Shown: piece by piece, positions 1 to 9,685 of the stretch
Position numbering within the stretch: the stretch's first letter is position 1
Layout of the letters: each line of letters opens with the position of its first letter
Assembly (NCBI GenBank): GCA_016932575.1
Contig: JAFGCO010000029.1
Coordinates: 26,113-90,112, forward strand
Origin: a bacterium
Lineage (GTDB): Bacteria > Zhuqueibacterota > QNDG01 > JAFGCO01
Reading direction: 5' to 3'
DNA length: 64,000 nucleotides
The notes under the pieces: model-generated
Databases searched by the model: none
Told to the model about the DNA's origin: nothing
The model's input: the letters and a program-made list of their open reading frames with translations, nothing else
Position numbers and translations under genes: made by a program

Positions 1-2
1 AT

Positions 3-290
3 GCAGCCAATTCAGACAGCAAAACCCATGAGACGGGTCTGAAAATGCCCAATGAGCTTGGCCTTTTCGATATGAGCGGGAATGTTTGCGAATGGTGCTG
101 GGACTGGTATAGCGAATATGGAAGCACTGCCCTGACAGATCCCGCAGGTCCGCTTTCCGGTGTGTATCGCGTTCTTCGTGGCGGAAGCTGGTTTTTCAGC
201 GAAAGGGGCTGCCGATGCGCGAGCCGCTTCAGAAATGCGCCGGATGTCGGGTTAAGCCATGTTGGATTCCGGATTGTGCGTTCTCACTGA
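3..290 (+). CDS. Formylglycine-generating-enzyme (SUMF1/FGE)-like protein, C-terminal part
   Basis: The reading frame is open to the left edge, so only the last 95 residues are present. They carry the hallmark end of the FGE-sulfatase fold: PNELGLFDMSGNVCEWCWDW, then YRVLRGGSWF, then FRNAPDVGLSHVGFRIVRS. In this family the proteins either oxidise a sulfatase cysteine to formylglycine or are non-catalytic secreted or gliding-type relatives; which applies here cannot be decided without the N-terminus. The internal ATG at 45 falls inside the conserved fold and is not a start. The next gene is convergent. Confidence 0.85.
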   Translation, partial: AANSDSKTHETGLKMPNELGLFDMSGNVCEWCWDWYSEYGSTALTDPAGPLSGVYRVLRGGSWFFSERGCRCASRFRNAPDVGLSHVGFRIVRSH

Positions 291-366
291 GATCACTATT
301 TGTAAAAAGATAATTGATCCGAACTCTGCAGATTATCTTTGCAGCAATTCCGGCCGATAAATCCTT

Positions 367-2394
367 TTACTTCAAGACATTTTCAGGCCATGTTAAACCT
401 GGCCAATCATCCGTACGAAAAGGAGAAGCAGGCAATCCGGCCTTGTTGTACAGATTGCATTCCGGATTATCTGCCCAGGCATACCGTACAGCAACGGGAT
501 TTTCTACCGATGGGGTAGATACCACGACCTCATCTCCCTCGATCACAGCATCCGCCCATTCAAATTTTTGATCGGCTCCGGCAATAGCAAATCCTTTTAG
601 CGGCCCTCCGCTCTTCGCGGTGAGTCCACCATTGACATGATCGAATAATATCCGGATCCGCCTGCCTTCCCGGCGCATGGACCGATAAACCGGACCGGAA
701 TCAACCACATCCAGATCATAGGCTTTGGCCAGGGCAATTAAAGCGAGCCGTTTTCCCACATCCTGTTTGTTCCGGGGATGGATATCTTCGGCCACACCGA
801 TATCAATGGTTACTGCCATACCTGTTGATTGACAACTTAACGCCATCAACTGTGCTTCGCGCAATTCCGCCCATTCAGAATTTACGGGTTCCTGATTCCT
901 GGCCAGATAATTTGCCAGCTGAACATAAAGAAAAGGAAAATCCTGTTTCCAGTGAGACCGCCAGTCTTTTATCAGGGTTGGAAAAAGGGTGCGGTACTGA
1001 AATGCCCGGTCTGTATTTGACTCTCCCTGATACCAGATCACACCGCGCATACCAAAAGGAATCACAGGATGAACCATGGCATTAAATAACACAGTGGGGA
1101 GATTTTCCTGACCGGTCATTTCCCGGGGAACAGGCGGAAGCCGATCTTCAGGCACACCAATTTTGTAAAGCCATTCTCCTGACAATGTAAAACGATCACC
1201 GTGTTCACTGATCAATGCCATCTGATCATCAGATCCCCAAAAACCACCACCGCCATGATGATCAATCACCCTGACCACAATGATATTGATGCCCGGCTGG
1301 ATGGTACCTTCCGGAAGTTTATATTCCCGATTCTGATTATAGATGTCCATACCCCCTACGCGGACACCGTTCACCCATGTCTGATCAATGTCATCGATCG
1401 GTCCTAAGGAAAGGTCCCAATGATACGTATTGACGGAATCCGGAATATCGACCGCTTTTCGATACCAGATAATACCATCATAATTCCCGATCCCGCTTTC
1501 TTCCCATAATCCGGGCAGTTTTGCCGTTTGCCAATCATCCGCCATTAAATGAGGATCTGCCCATTTCGGCTGACCATCTGACAATCCCTGATCAAGCGCT
1601 TTTATGGTTTCGATCCAATCTTGTTGGGCTTGCTGATACAATTGTTGTTGTTCCAGATAGGAGAACGGGATTTTTGTACTGTCTTCCATGCTTTCAACAT
1701 CTTCGGCAAATTCAGAGAAAGGAACCAACCCGGCCTTACTGATCCAGGCTTCGGCCACGGTCCCCCCCCAGGCCGCCTGAATCAGACCAATGGGAATTTC
1801 AATCCGCTGATGAATATCTCTTCCGAAAAAGTAGGCAACCGCCGAAAAGTTGGACACTGTCTTTGGAGAGCAGATCTGCCATCCCTGTGTCACGATATCA
1901 TTCAGGGGCCGGCTTGAAACATTGTGCTCGATTTGCAAAAACCGAATCCTGGAAAAATGTGCGGATTCAATTTCCTGCTCGGCATCATTGGATTGTGACA
2001 CCGGCCACTCCATATTGGATTGACCGGAACAGATCCATACATCTCCAATATACACATCCGAGAAACGAATGACATTTTTCCCAAATATCACCATCTCATA
2101 GGGACCGCCTGGTTTCATTGCCGGCATTTCAAGAAACCAGGTTCCGTCGTCATTGGCATGGGTTATCTGTTTCTGATAATCCAGCCGGACAGTAACTCTG
2201 CATCCCGGCTCTGCCGTACCCCATACGGGTATGGGCTTCTTTTGCTGAAGCACCATATGATCACCGAAAATATCCGGAACCGTCACTTGCCCGGTCTTTC
2301 CGGCTTCATCAAAAACCCCGAATTGCACAACGGAACAATGTGTTGAAAGAATGCAGGCAGTGATAAATGCAAAGAATAGGAGCCTTTCCCCCAT
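367..2394 (-). CDS. Sialate O-acetylesterase (SGNH/SASA family), secreted
   Basis: 675 aa with an N-terminal signal-like hydrophobic stretch; Cys20 might be lipidated, although the box (STHC) is not canonical. After an N-terminal beta domain (~35-115) the SGNH nucleophile motif CSGQSNMEWP lies at ~122-131. A jelly-roll insert (~280-385, similar to GH2 sugar-binding domains) splits the hydrolase. The catalytic half resumes at GVIWYQGESN and ends with the Asp-His motif DIHPRNK. Family members remove acetyl groups from sialic acids or, in many gut and soil bacteria, from xylan or pectin side chains. A clear ribosome-binding site (GGAG, 5 nt spacing) supports this start. It lies near other carbohydrate genes but not obviously in an operon with them. 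Confidence 0.88.
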   Translation of the reverse strand: MGERLLFFAFITACILSTHCSVVQFGVFDEAGKTGQVTVPDIFGDHMVLQQKKPIPVWGTAEPGCRVTVRLDYQKQITHANDDGTWFLEMPAMKPGGPYEMVIFGKNVIRFSDVYIGDVWICSGQSNMEWPVSQSNDAEQEIESAHFSRIRFLQIEHNVSSRPLNDIVTQGWQICSPKTVSNFSAVAYFFGRDIHQRIEIPIGLIQAAWGGTVAEAWISKAGLVPFSEFAEDVESMEDSTKIPFSYLEQQQLYQQAQQDWIETIKALDQGLSDGQPKWADPHLMADDWQTAKLPGLWEESGIGNYDGIIWYRKAVDIPDSVNTYHWDLSLGPIDDIDQTWVNGVRVGGMDIYNQNREYKLPEGTIQPGINIIVVRVIDHHGGGGFWGSDDQMALISEHGDRFTLSGEWLYKIGVPEDRLPPVPREMTGQENLPTVLFNAMVHPVIPFGMRGVIWYQGESNTDRAFQYRTLFPTLIKDWRSHWKQDFPFLYVQLANYLARNQEPVNSEWAELREAQLMALSCQSTGMAVTIDIGVAEDIHPRNKQDVGKRLALIALAKAYDLDVVDSGPVYRSMRREGRRIRILFDHVNGGLTAKSGGPLKGFAIAGADQKFEWADAVIEGDEVVVSTPSVENPVAVRYAWADNPECNLYNKAGLPASPFRTDDWPGLTWPENVLK

Positions 2395-2518
2395 AACGTC
2401 TCCTTCCTGTCAAAATATACATCATGAAACAGCGATGCATACCCCCTTGTGATCATTACTTTGATTTCAAATAAACAATTATTTTATCAATGAGTGGCTA
2501 AAATTATTACCGAAGCTT

Positions 2519-2552
2519 TAAAAAAATAGAAAGCCTGCCTCTCGGGGCAGGC
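2519..2552 (-). terminator. Rho-independent terminator of the barrel-TPR gene
   Basis: On the minus strand the 7-bp stem GCCTGCC/GGCAGGC is followed by TTTCTATTTTTTT, 26 nt past the stop codon of the gene ending at 2578. Confidence 0.75.
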
Positions 2553-2577
2553 CTATTATTAAAAATATAGTAAGTAA

Positions 2578-3822
2578 TTATAAAGTCTGTAAATAATCAT
2601 TCGCACGAGCCACGTATTCGCTGTCGGGATAATCTGTCACCAGTTCACTGAAATATTCTTTGGCCTTGGTATAATTCCCCAGCTCTAACTGACAAATACC
2701 GTTCATCAGAAGCGCATCATCATATTTACTTGAAAGTGTATATTCAAGTACCGAACTGAATGCAGCAGCAGCATTGGCATAGTCTCCTTCGGCATGATGG
2801 CTTTCCCCAATCCAGTACTGGCAATTACTAGCCAGAGGATGGTTCTTGTTCATATAAAGCAACTGCTGAAACAGCCGAATCGCCTGCTTATGAAGACCGC
2901 TGTTGTAGCTGGCCAGAGCATTTTGATAAATCGTCATAAAATCCTGGGCATCCTCCTGTGGTGCATCCTCTGAAATGACATTGGTATAATTCACAAATTC
3001 ACTCGCGACAAAACCACTCACAGCGGCGATTGCCCGCTCATTGGCAATCACCCTCAATTCAAGATCCTCCAGTTGTTTCTGTTTGGTTTCAATCCGGTCC
3101 AGTAACGTTTCGACTTTATATAAGAAACGCGCAAAGTCATTATTCGCTGCAGGCGGTTCCGGTTTTGCCTCTTCAATAATGACAACCTCATTCTCTTCAT
3201 CGGGGAGTAAAAAGTCCACTGCAACATTTTCCTCCACCTGATTACGATGCATTGAAAAAGAAACGCCCGTTTCAAGAACCCAATATTGTGATTTAACATC
3301 ACCCGTTGAAAATAAAGCATACCGATAATCTGCATTCATGGTAATTGAAAAGTTATAATAGGATTTATAAATAAATCCTGAACCCACCATGAATCCGTAA
3401 TCGGTAAATGTGGTTTCGATTTCACGACGATCTGGCAGCTTATCAGTACGGGTCACCTGCGCACCCATTAATCCTGTGTAAACAAACGGGCTCATTTTGG
3501 CGTTTTTTAAAAATAAAAAGTTGGTCCTGAGATTAATATTCGGCAGCATGACTGATTGGGCTCTTTCCGCACGAAAGATATCATCTGTCACAGTCGCCAA
3601 TCCGGTACTGAAATCAAGAAGAATTCGCGGGGAAAGTTGATATCGGAAAAAGAGAGACAAACCCGGCCCCATACCGGAACCCGGTATTTGACTGGCATCC
3701 TGCCTTGTACCGACAAATTGCCCGCCCATTTCATCCGGTTGAAACGGATGAAATCCGGCATCGCCAGAGGCGGCAAAAACGAGTTTCGCCGATATAAGTG
3801 TCAAAGCCATGATGCGTTTCAT
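2578..3822 (-). CDS. Outer-membrane barrel fused to CpoB/YbgF-like TPR tail
   Basis: 414 aa. A signal peptide (~1-18) is followed by a region of alternating short strands (~25-200) ending in NADYRYALF and a final aromatic-rich strand, as in small OmpA/OmpX-type barrels. Then come an acidic linker (~205-230), a short coiled coil (KVETLLDRIETKQKQLEDLELR, split at about 235-255), and three tetratricopeptide repeats (~290-412) of the kind found at the end of CpoB/YbgF (YQNALASYNSGLHKQAIRLF, CQYWIGESHHAEGDYANA). Coiled coil plus TPR is the CpoB layout, but a barrel in front of it is not. The barrel half is paralogous to the adjacent upstream gene. Likely envelope or cell-wall role; function unproven. 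Start has an AAGGGG ribosome-binding site. Confidence 0.7.
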   Translation of the reverse strand: MKRIMALTLISAKLVFAASGDAGFHPFQPDEMGGQFVGTRQDASQIPGSGMGPGLSLFFRYQLSPRILLDFSTGLATVTDDIFRAERAQSVMLPNINLRTNFLFLKNAKMSPFVYTGLMGAQVTRTDKLPDRREIETTFTDYGFMVGSGFIYKSYYNFSITMNADYRYALFSTGDVKSQYWVLETGVSFSMHRNQVEENVAVDFLLPDEENEVVIIEEAKPEPPAANNDFARFLYKVETLLDRIETKQKQLEDLELRVIANERAIAAVSGFVASEFVNYTNVISEDAPQEDAQDFMTIYQNALASYNSGLHKQAIRLFQQLLYMNKNHPLASNCQYWIGESHHAEGDYANAAAAFSSVLEYTLSSKYDDALLMNGICQLELGNYTKAKEYFSELVTDYPDSEYVARANDYLQTL

Positions 3823-3834
3823 AATGTGACCCCT

Positions 3835-4491
3835 TTACTGGTAAAACAGCAATCCGATTCTGATGACAATAAACTGACGACCGTCATGTTCCGAAGCCAG
3901 AAAAACATATCGATAGTCTGCATTGATATGAATCGAATACAGGTAATTGGGCTGAATTTCAAGTCCGCCCCCTAAGAGACCGCACATCTGTAAAAATCGC
4001 TCGCTGATATGTGTACGACTCGTTTTTGTTTTCACCTTATCGAAAGCGGCAAAGCCGTTAATCCCACCATAAAAGCTGGGATGCCAGGTGCGGCTTTGGC
4101 TTAAATATGTACCATAACAAATCTCCAGGGAGGGGAATACTGTTGTCTGATATTGCTTCATTTTAAATACATCGTCTGTAATCGTGAAAAATCCGGATCC
4201 GATACTTAAAAATGTATTGGAAGGATTCCTGTATTTTAAATAAAAATAAAATCCCGAACCGATTCCGGACTTTCCTATCGGATAATCATCATGATGGGTC
4301 ATTACAAGGCTGATTCCCAATCCTTCAGGATTGACCAGGTTGAATGCCTGACCCGGGGAGGAAAAAAAGAGGCATACAAAAACGATCATCAGCCAGGGAT
4401 TTGAAATGGGGTTGTTGAGAATCGTCCGGTGAAGACGAAATTCCTGGCCATCCGCGTATCGAATTCTGTTTAATTTCAAAATATTTGTCAT
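3835..4491 (-). CDS. Outer-membrane barrel-like protein, paralogue of the next gene
   Basis: 218 aa with a hydrophobic signal segment at about residues 34-50 (LMIVFVCLFFSSPGQA), so the true start may be internal to this frame. The rest aligns with the N-terminal half of the gene at 2578-3822: FLSIGSGFFTITDDVFKMKQ versus LDFSTGLATVTDDIFRAERA, and HINADYRYVFLASEHDG versus TMNADYRYALFSTGDVK. It ends with an aromatic residue cluster (LLFYQ) like an outer-membrane strand and lacks the coiled coil and TPR. The genes are 12 bp apart and probably co-transcribed. Specific function unknown. Confidence 0.6.
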   Translation of the reverse strand: MTNILKLNRIRYADGQEFRLHRTILNNPISNPWLMIVFVCLFFSSPGQAFNLVNPEGLGISLVMTHHDDYPIGKSGIGSGFYFYLKYRNPSNTFLSIGSGFFTITDDVFKMKQYQTTVFPSLEICYGTYLSQSRTWHPSFYGGINGFAAFDKVKTKTSRTHISERFLQMCGLLGGGLEIQPNYLYSIHINADYRYVFLASEHDGRQFIVIRIGLLFYQ

Positions 4492-4946
4492 AATTGCAAT
4501 AAATATTAACTAATTTAAAAATAATTATTTATCAAGTGATTTAACATATGATAAATCACTCCCTAAACACCTGTGCATAATAAAAGCATTGAACATTTAT
4601 GCAAATATTATACCAGAAAAAGAATAATGCAAGATAATAAATAACAAGAGATTAGATTAACTATATTTAGTTGATATAGAGATAAACTTACCATATATAG
4701 GCAATATTTTCCTGCGTTCGTTTGACCGATGCAGCAACAATTGCCATAATGCTGAAAACGAACGGTGTAAAATGAAAAAAATTATCTCATTTTGAAAGAT
4801 TATTCCGCCTTTTAATGTAAAACAAAAAAAATCAATGAACGGTTGTGCGGGCAGATACAGGCAAGAGACACGCTTATAATCCGAAAAATGGAATTTTCAT
4901 ACATGCCTTTCTGTATTATTCTGGCAATTAAAGAAAAGAAGCATTC
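4492..4946. other. 455-bp intergenic stretch, AT-rich
   Basis: No convincing open frame, hairpin or repeat. It holds the upstream region of the barrel gene pair and the 3' region of the GH94 gene. Confidence 0.5.
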
Positions 4947-7382
4947 TTATCCCATAATCACCTCAACCTGATGCAGGCTTCCCGCTTTATAAACAGGAAG
5001 AATGTTTCCATCATGAGGCTTTCCATCGATAGTGACCGTTTTAATTCCCTTCTGAATACCCGATGGATTTTTTATCGTGATATTATAGGTTGCGCCGCGA
5101 AAAATACGCTGAACATGAAACTCTTTCCAACTACCCGGAATACATGGATTAATCTGCAAACCATCGTAATTAGGTTTAATGCCAAGTATATACTGCGTGA
5201 TTGCAACATAGGTCCAGGCGGCAGTCCCAGTCAGCCAGGAATTTTTCGCTTCACCCGGTTTGAATGCATCCTTACCCGCGATCATCTGAGAGTAAACATA
5301 CGGCTCTGTTTTATGCAAATCACTTATTTCTTCAAGGAAAGAGGGAGCAATTCTGGACCAGTAATCAAATGCCTGATTACCATTACCAATTATTGTCTCT
5401 GCAATCATGATCCAGGGATTGTTGTGACAAAAAATTCCGGCATTTTCTTTGTAACCTTCCGGGTAGGAAGAAATTTCTCCGTATTTCACTATGTACTTCG
5501 TAAACGCGGGATTATTCAGAACAATACCATATTCACAGGCAAGATATTTGTTAACGGATTCCAATGCAGCCTTCGCCCGTCCATCTTCAACACCACATCC
5601 GGCCATGATACAAAATCCCTGAGGCTCGATAAATATCTTCCCTTCTTCACATTCATCGCTTCCGACTTTTTCACCAAAATAATCATAAGCCCTGATAAAC
5701 CATTGACCATCCCAGGCATGTTCATCGACGGCTTCTCTCATGGCTCTGATATGTTTTTGATACTCTCCGGCCAGATCTTTTTTCCCCAGAATCTTGCAGA
5801 GATTGATAAATTCCTGGCCGTATAAAATAAACATGGCTGCGATAAAAACAGATTCCGCTACACCGCCCTCTTTATTTTCAGTTGTTTGAAAAGATTCACC
5901 CGGGATCGTTGAAAAACAATTTAAATTCAGACAGTCATTCCAATCAGCACGGCCGATCAAAGGCAGTCCAAGTGGCCCCAGATTATTGACAACATGCATA
6001 AACGATCGTCGAAGGTGCTCGAACAGCGTGTCTTTATGGGCCTCATTATTATCAAAGGGGACCTGCTCTTCGAGGATAGAAAGATCTCCGGTTTCCTTGA
6101 TGTAGTCAGTCGTAGAAAGAATCAGCCAAAGAGGATCATCATTAAAATTACCACCGACATCGGCATTACCGCGTTTGGTCAGGGGCTGATACTGATGCCA
6201 GGCACCCCCGTCGGGAAGCTGGGTAGCGGCGATATCAAGAATACGCTCCCTCGCCCGTTCAGGTACCTGATGAACAAAACCGATTAAATCCTGATTAGAA
6301 TCTCTGAAACCCATGCCCCGGCCAATCCCAGACTCAAAATATGAAGCTGATCGTGAAAAATTAAATGTGATCATGCACTGATATGCATTCCAGATATTCA
6401 CCATTCGATCAATGCGGGAATCGTGGGTTTTGACCTGATATTTCCCCAGCAGATTATCCCAGAAAGATTTTAACTCATGAAATGCCTTCTCAACATCTTG
6501 AACTTTTTGAAATTTTGCCATTACCGCTTCGGCCGGTTTTTTATTAATAACCTGATGCGAAACAAATTTCTGATCGACAGGATTTTCAGCGTACCCAAGA
6601 ATAAAAATCAGATCACGGTTTTCACCTGGCGCAAGTTCAATATCGAGGCAATGCGACGCGATTGGATGCCAGCCATGAGCGACTGAGTTGCCGGCTTTTC
6701 CCTTCATCACTGCGTCCGGTCCGTCAAAGCCGTTGTAAAGCCCAATAAATGTTTCTCGATCCGTGTCAAAACCCGAAATAGGCGTATTCACCGAATAATA
6801 GGCATAATGATTCCTTCGCTCGCGGTATTCGGTTTTATGATAAATCGTGGAATCAATAATTTCCACCTGTCCGGTGGACAAATTGCGTTGGAAATTGGTC
6901 TGGTCATCCCAGGCGTCCCACAGACACCACTCAATGAACGAAAATAATGTGAATTTTCTGGATCGATCGGTGTGGTTTGTTAACTTGACCTTTTGAACTT
7001 CTCCCCAGGTGTCTAAGGGGACCATAAATAATATTTCAGCTTCAAGACCATTCCGCTGGCCATTGATGATGGTGTATCCGAGACCATGACGGCATGAATA
7101 TCGGTCTAATTCAGCTTTGACCGGTTTCCAGCCAGGAGACCATACATCTCCTCCCTCATTAATATAAAAGTATTTACCCCCGTCATCCATCGGAACATTA
7201 TTATAACGAAATCGGGTAATCCGCCGTAAACGGGCATCTTTATAAAAACTGTACCCGCCGGCAGTATTTGAAATAATTGAAAAAAAATCCTGATTGCCTA
7301 AAAAATTTATCCATGGCCATGGAGTTTGTGGCGAAGTAATTACATATTCCCGGTTTTCATCATCAAAGTGACCAAATTTCAT
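4947..7382 (-). CDS. GH94 glycoside phosphorylase, probably cellobiose phosphorylase
   Basis: 811 aa, full length for cellobiose phosphorylase (~810-825 aa), and without a signal peptide, so cytosolic. It starts with the family-typical [15 protein letters not shown], has the N-terminal beta-sandwich (to ~300), then the (alpha/alpha)6 barrel with [14 protein letters not shown] (~353-365), the GGNFNDDP loop (~410-417), and [11 protein letters not shown], where Asp483 of W-N-D aligns with the general acid Asp490 of the Cellulomonas enzyme. These enzymes use phosphate to split cellobiose into glucose 1-phosphate and glucose. Sister specificities exist in GH94 (chitobiose, cyclic glucan, cellodextrin), but length and motifs fit cellobiose best. 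GAGGAG ribosome-binding site. A consensus promoter with a LacI-type operator lies ~230 bp upstream. Confidence 0.88.
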   Translation of the reverse strand: MKFGHFDDENREYVITSPQTPWPWINFLGNQDFFSIISNTAGGYSFYKDARLRRITRFRYNNVPMDDGGKYFYINEGGDVWSPGWKPVKAELDRYSCRHGLGYTIINGQRNGLEAEILFMVPLDTWGEVQKVKLTNHTDRSRKFTLFSFIEWCLWDAWDDQTNFQRNLSTGQVEIIDSTIYHKTEYRERRNHYAYYSVNTPISGFDTDRETFIGLYNGFDGPDAVMKGKAGNSVAHGWHPIASHCLDIELAPGENRDLIFILGYAENPVDQKFVSHQVINKKPAEAVMAKFQKVQDVEKAFHELKSFWDNLLGKYQVKTHDSRIDRMVNIWNAYQCMITFNFSRSASYFESGIGRGMGFRDSNQDLIGFVHQVPERARERILDIAATQLPDGGAWHQYQPLTKRGNADVGGNFNDDPLWLILSTTDYIKETGDLSILEEQVPFDNNEAHKDTLFEHLRRSFMHVVNNLGPLGLPLIGRADWNDCLNLNCFSTIPGESFQTTENKEGGVAESVFIAAMFILYGQEFINLCKILGKKDLAGEYQKHIRAMREAVDEHAWDGQWFIRAYDYFGEKVGSDECEEGKIFIEPQGFCIMAGCGVEDGRAKAALESVNKYLACEYGIVLNNPAFTKYIVKYGEISSYPEGYKENAGIFCHNNPWIMIAETIIGNGNQAFDYWSRIAPSFLEEISDLHKTEPYVYSQMIAGKDAFKPGEAKNSWLTGTAAWTYVAITQYILGIKPNYDGLQINPCIPGSWKEFHVQRIFRGATYNITIKNPSGIQKGIKTVTIDGKPHDGNILPVYKAGSLHQVEVIMG

Positions 7383-7874
7383 TGAGTGTCTCCTCTATTT
7401 ACTGCACGGCACCTTCAATATAAAATCATATTATTGAATAAATAATGATCGGTTTTATAATGGATCTCGCTATAAGCGAAATCGAAAAATCAGAAACTGA
7501 GGGAAAAGACATGGTACACAGCATAAATATTTAAAAAAATCAGTGACCAACGCCAGTGGTGAACCAACCTCTATCCTGATCATCGATTTGTATAGATCAA
7601 AATTAATTCAGCGGTTAATATAGCAAAACACAGTTCGAAATGCAAGCGCAATCGTTTGCGGAAACAGAAAATAAAAAAAAATACAAATACCAATCCGGCG
7701 AACCTTGAAAAATTGATGTGACAATAAAATAATTGTATCGCATACTCCGCTTATAACGAAGCACCTGAATTTCTTTTTAAACAATGATTCCGCCAATCGA
7801 ACCTGGCTGTCAGAAAACAAGCTTTCCGAAAACAAACGGGCGTGAAAAAACAGAATCTGCCAAAACAGATGAGT
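7383..7874. other. Intergenic region carrying the GH94 promoter and leader
   Basis: 492 bp between the GH94 start and the hybrid kinase stop. The only structure I support is the promoter/operator at 7617-7660. The 75-codon frame at 7608-7835 has no ribosome-binding site and runs through the promoter, so I do not call it. Confidence 0.5.
7617..7660 (-). promoter_or_regulatory. Promoter plus LacI-family-type operator upstream of GH94
   Basis: Minus strand: operator-like CGCAAACGATTGCG (7660-7647, 5-bp perfect arms, close to the PurR/LacI-family CGCAAACGTTTGCG), directly followed by -35 TTGCAT (7645-7640), a 17-bp spacer and -10 TATATT (7622-7617). Predicted start near 7610, leaving a ~230 nt leader before the GH94 ATG. 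Binding by a LacI-family sugar repressor is inferred; no such gene is in the window. Confidence 0.5.
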
Positions 7875-9446
7875 TCATTTTAAGCTTTCACCAATAATTG
7901 TTAATAATTTCTCAAAAGTATATGGCTTTTGTAAATATGGAAATCCCTTATCTTTAATCATTTTCCATTGAGACTTTTGATCTGTATAACCACTGGTCAT
8001 CAATACTTTCATTTTAGGATTTTTCTTTAACAGATTTTCCACAAGTTTAATCCCATTTGTATTGGGCAAAACCACATCACTGAATATCAATTGAAAATCA
8101 CCCCTCTCCTTCTCAAAAACATCCATGGCTTCCTGGTCATCCATGGCTACAAAAACCTGATATCCGCCCTTTTCCAGGGCTCTCTTGGCAAAATGCCTGA
8201 CACTGGCTTCGTCTTCAATCACCAGAATACGCTCACCTTCCCCTTTTCGAATATTTAAAGGCAAATCCAAACTTTCTTTTCGGGTATGTGCTGTAGATGA
8301 GAGAGGCAGGTATACATTAAAAATGGATCCCTTTCCTTTTTCACTCTTCACCTCAATCCAGCCTTTATGCTGCTGAATAATCCCATAAACAACCGAAAGT
8401 CCGAGACCGCTTCCTTTGCCAAATTCTTTTGTACTGTAAAATGGCTCAAATATATGTTCAATGACTTTCTGATCCATTCCGCTGCCTGTATCTGCCACAG
8501 AAAAAAAAACAAACTGATCCGGATACGCATTGCTGATGTTCTTTACATCCGGTTGATTCAATTGTATTTTTTCCGTTCGAATCGTTACTTTTCCGCCCTC
8601 CAGCATGGCATCTCTTGCATTGACCACCAAATTCATAATCATTTGTTCGATAGATGTCTGATCTGCAAACACGATCAGTATTTCCGGAGTAAGGTCATAA
8701 CGAACTTCAATATCTTCCCCAATAATCCGATGAAGCAGACCCAGCAGGTTTTCAATTGTTTTATTAAGATCGATATAATTAAATTCCATGGGCTGGCGAC
8801 GGCTGAACAGTAACAATTGCCGGGTTAAATTCATTGCCCGCTCTGTACAAATCTGAATCTCCTTTATATCATGATACAACTGCGTATCCTTATCGATCTG
8901 GTCAAACGACATATCGGCATATCCACGAATGGCGGTCAGTAAATTATTAAAATCATGGGCCACACCACCTGTCAGCCGACCAATCGCTTCCATTTTCTGA
9001 GACTGAATAAGCTGTTCTTCAATCCTTTTTTTATCTTCCTCGGCCTGTTTCTTTTTTCGATGCATCTCGACTTCACGTAATTCGCGTTCGATAGCCGGAA
9101 TCAATCTTGTAAGACTGTCTTTCATGATATAATCATGCGCGCCAGCTTTCATGGCAGTCACTGCGGTTTCTTCCCCAATTGCTCCGGAAACAATAATAAA
9201 AGGAACATCCAAATGACGTTCCTTAATAATCTGCAAGGCATCCGGAGCGCTGAATCGCGGCATAAGATAATCAGCAATGATGACTTCCCAGGTTTCTTTA
9301 TCCAGAGCAGCAATCATGGCATCACGCGTATACACACGCTTATATTCAGGGCTATATCCGCCCTGTTGCAGAGCATGCACCAGCAGCAATGCATCATCCT
9401 CTGAATCTTCGACAATCAACACACGCAATGGTTTACGACTCATCAT
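7875..9446 (-). CDS. REC-HisKA-HATPase-REC hybrid histidine kinase
   Basis: 523 aa, no membrane segment or signal peptide, so cytosolic. N-terminal receiver (~7-125, phospho-acceptor Asp59 in IIADYLMP), coiled coil with [21 protein letters not shown] (phospho-acceptor His164; the VAHDFNN type with no proline), HATPase with NARDAM, DTGSGM and GKGSGLGL boxes (~265-385), and a C-terminal receiver (~400-523, Asp457 in IFSDVVLP). It can receive phosphate on the first receiver and relay internally to the second. Last gene of a minus-strand signalling block; its ATG overlaps the stop of the kinase-tail remnant by 4 bp. Confidence 0.9.
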   Translation of the reverse strand: MMSRKPLRVLIVEDSEDDALLLVHALQQGGYSPEYKRVYTRDAMIAALDKETWEVIIADYLMPRFSAPDALQIIKERHLDVPFIIVSGAIGEETAVTAMKAGAHDYIMKDSLTRLIPAIERELREVEMHRKKKQAEEDKKRIEEQLIQSQKMEAIGRLTGGVAHDFNNLLTAIRGYADMSFDQIDKDTQLYHDIKEIQICTERAMNLTRQLLLFSRRQPMEFNYIDLNKTIENLLGLLHRIIGEDIEVRYDLTPEILIVFADQTSIEQMIMNLVVNARDAMLEGGKVTIRTEKIQLNQPDVKNISNAYPDQFVFFSVADTGSGMDQKVIEHIFEPFYSTKEFGKGSGLGLSVVYGIIQQHKGWIEVKSEKGKGSIFNVYLPLSSTAHTRKESLDLPLNIRKGEGERILVIEDEASVRHFAKRALEKGGYQVFVAMDDQEAMDVFEKERGDFQLIFSDVVLPNTNGIKLVENLLKKNPKMKVLMTSGYTDQKSQWKMIKDKGFPYLQKPYTFEKLLTIIGESLK

Positions 9447-9673
9447 GAACTCCTGACTTTTGGCGGTGCATTGTTTAACAAAGTAAAATAAAATGCTGCG
9501 CCTCGATCAATTTCAACTTCCGCCCAGATCCTCCATTTATGTCTGTGGGCTATTATTTTTACTGTGGCCAGCCCGATTCCGGTTCCTTTATAGTCCGGAT
9601 GCTGACACCGAAAAACTTCAACCAAATTGAGGGAATAATTATTTGCGTTTTCAATAACGGTTCTTTCATTCAA
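9443..9673 (-). pseudogene. Remnant of a histidine-kinase C-terminus (HATPase G2 end)
   Basis: 76 codons matching only the last ~60 residues of the neighbouring sensor kinases: [20 protein letters not shown] then [20 protein letters not shown], against [19 protein letters not shown] and KRIVQRHGGEIWAEAQIEKG. N, G1 and H boxes are absent, and the invariant HGG has become HKW. It lies 12 bp downstream of the paralogous kinase and overlaps the next gene by 4 bp. It looks like what is left of a tandem kinase copy after deletion. A retained function as a small protein is not supported. Confidence 0.7.
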
Positions 9674-9685
9674 AGTCCCCGAAAA

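Noticed and set aside
45..290. Complete 81-codon gene starting at 45
   Set aside because: The frame is open to the window edge and the ATG lies inside the conserved FGE fold, so it is a partial gene.
4971..5825. 284-codon plus frame
   Set aside because: Antisense to the GH94 gene, whose motifs are intact.
7608..7835. 75-codon minus frame
   Set aside because: Overlaps the GH94 promoter and lacks a ribosome-binding site.
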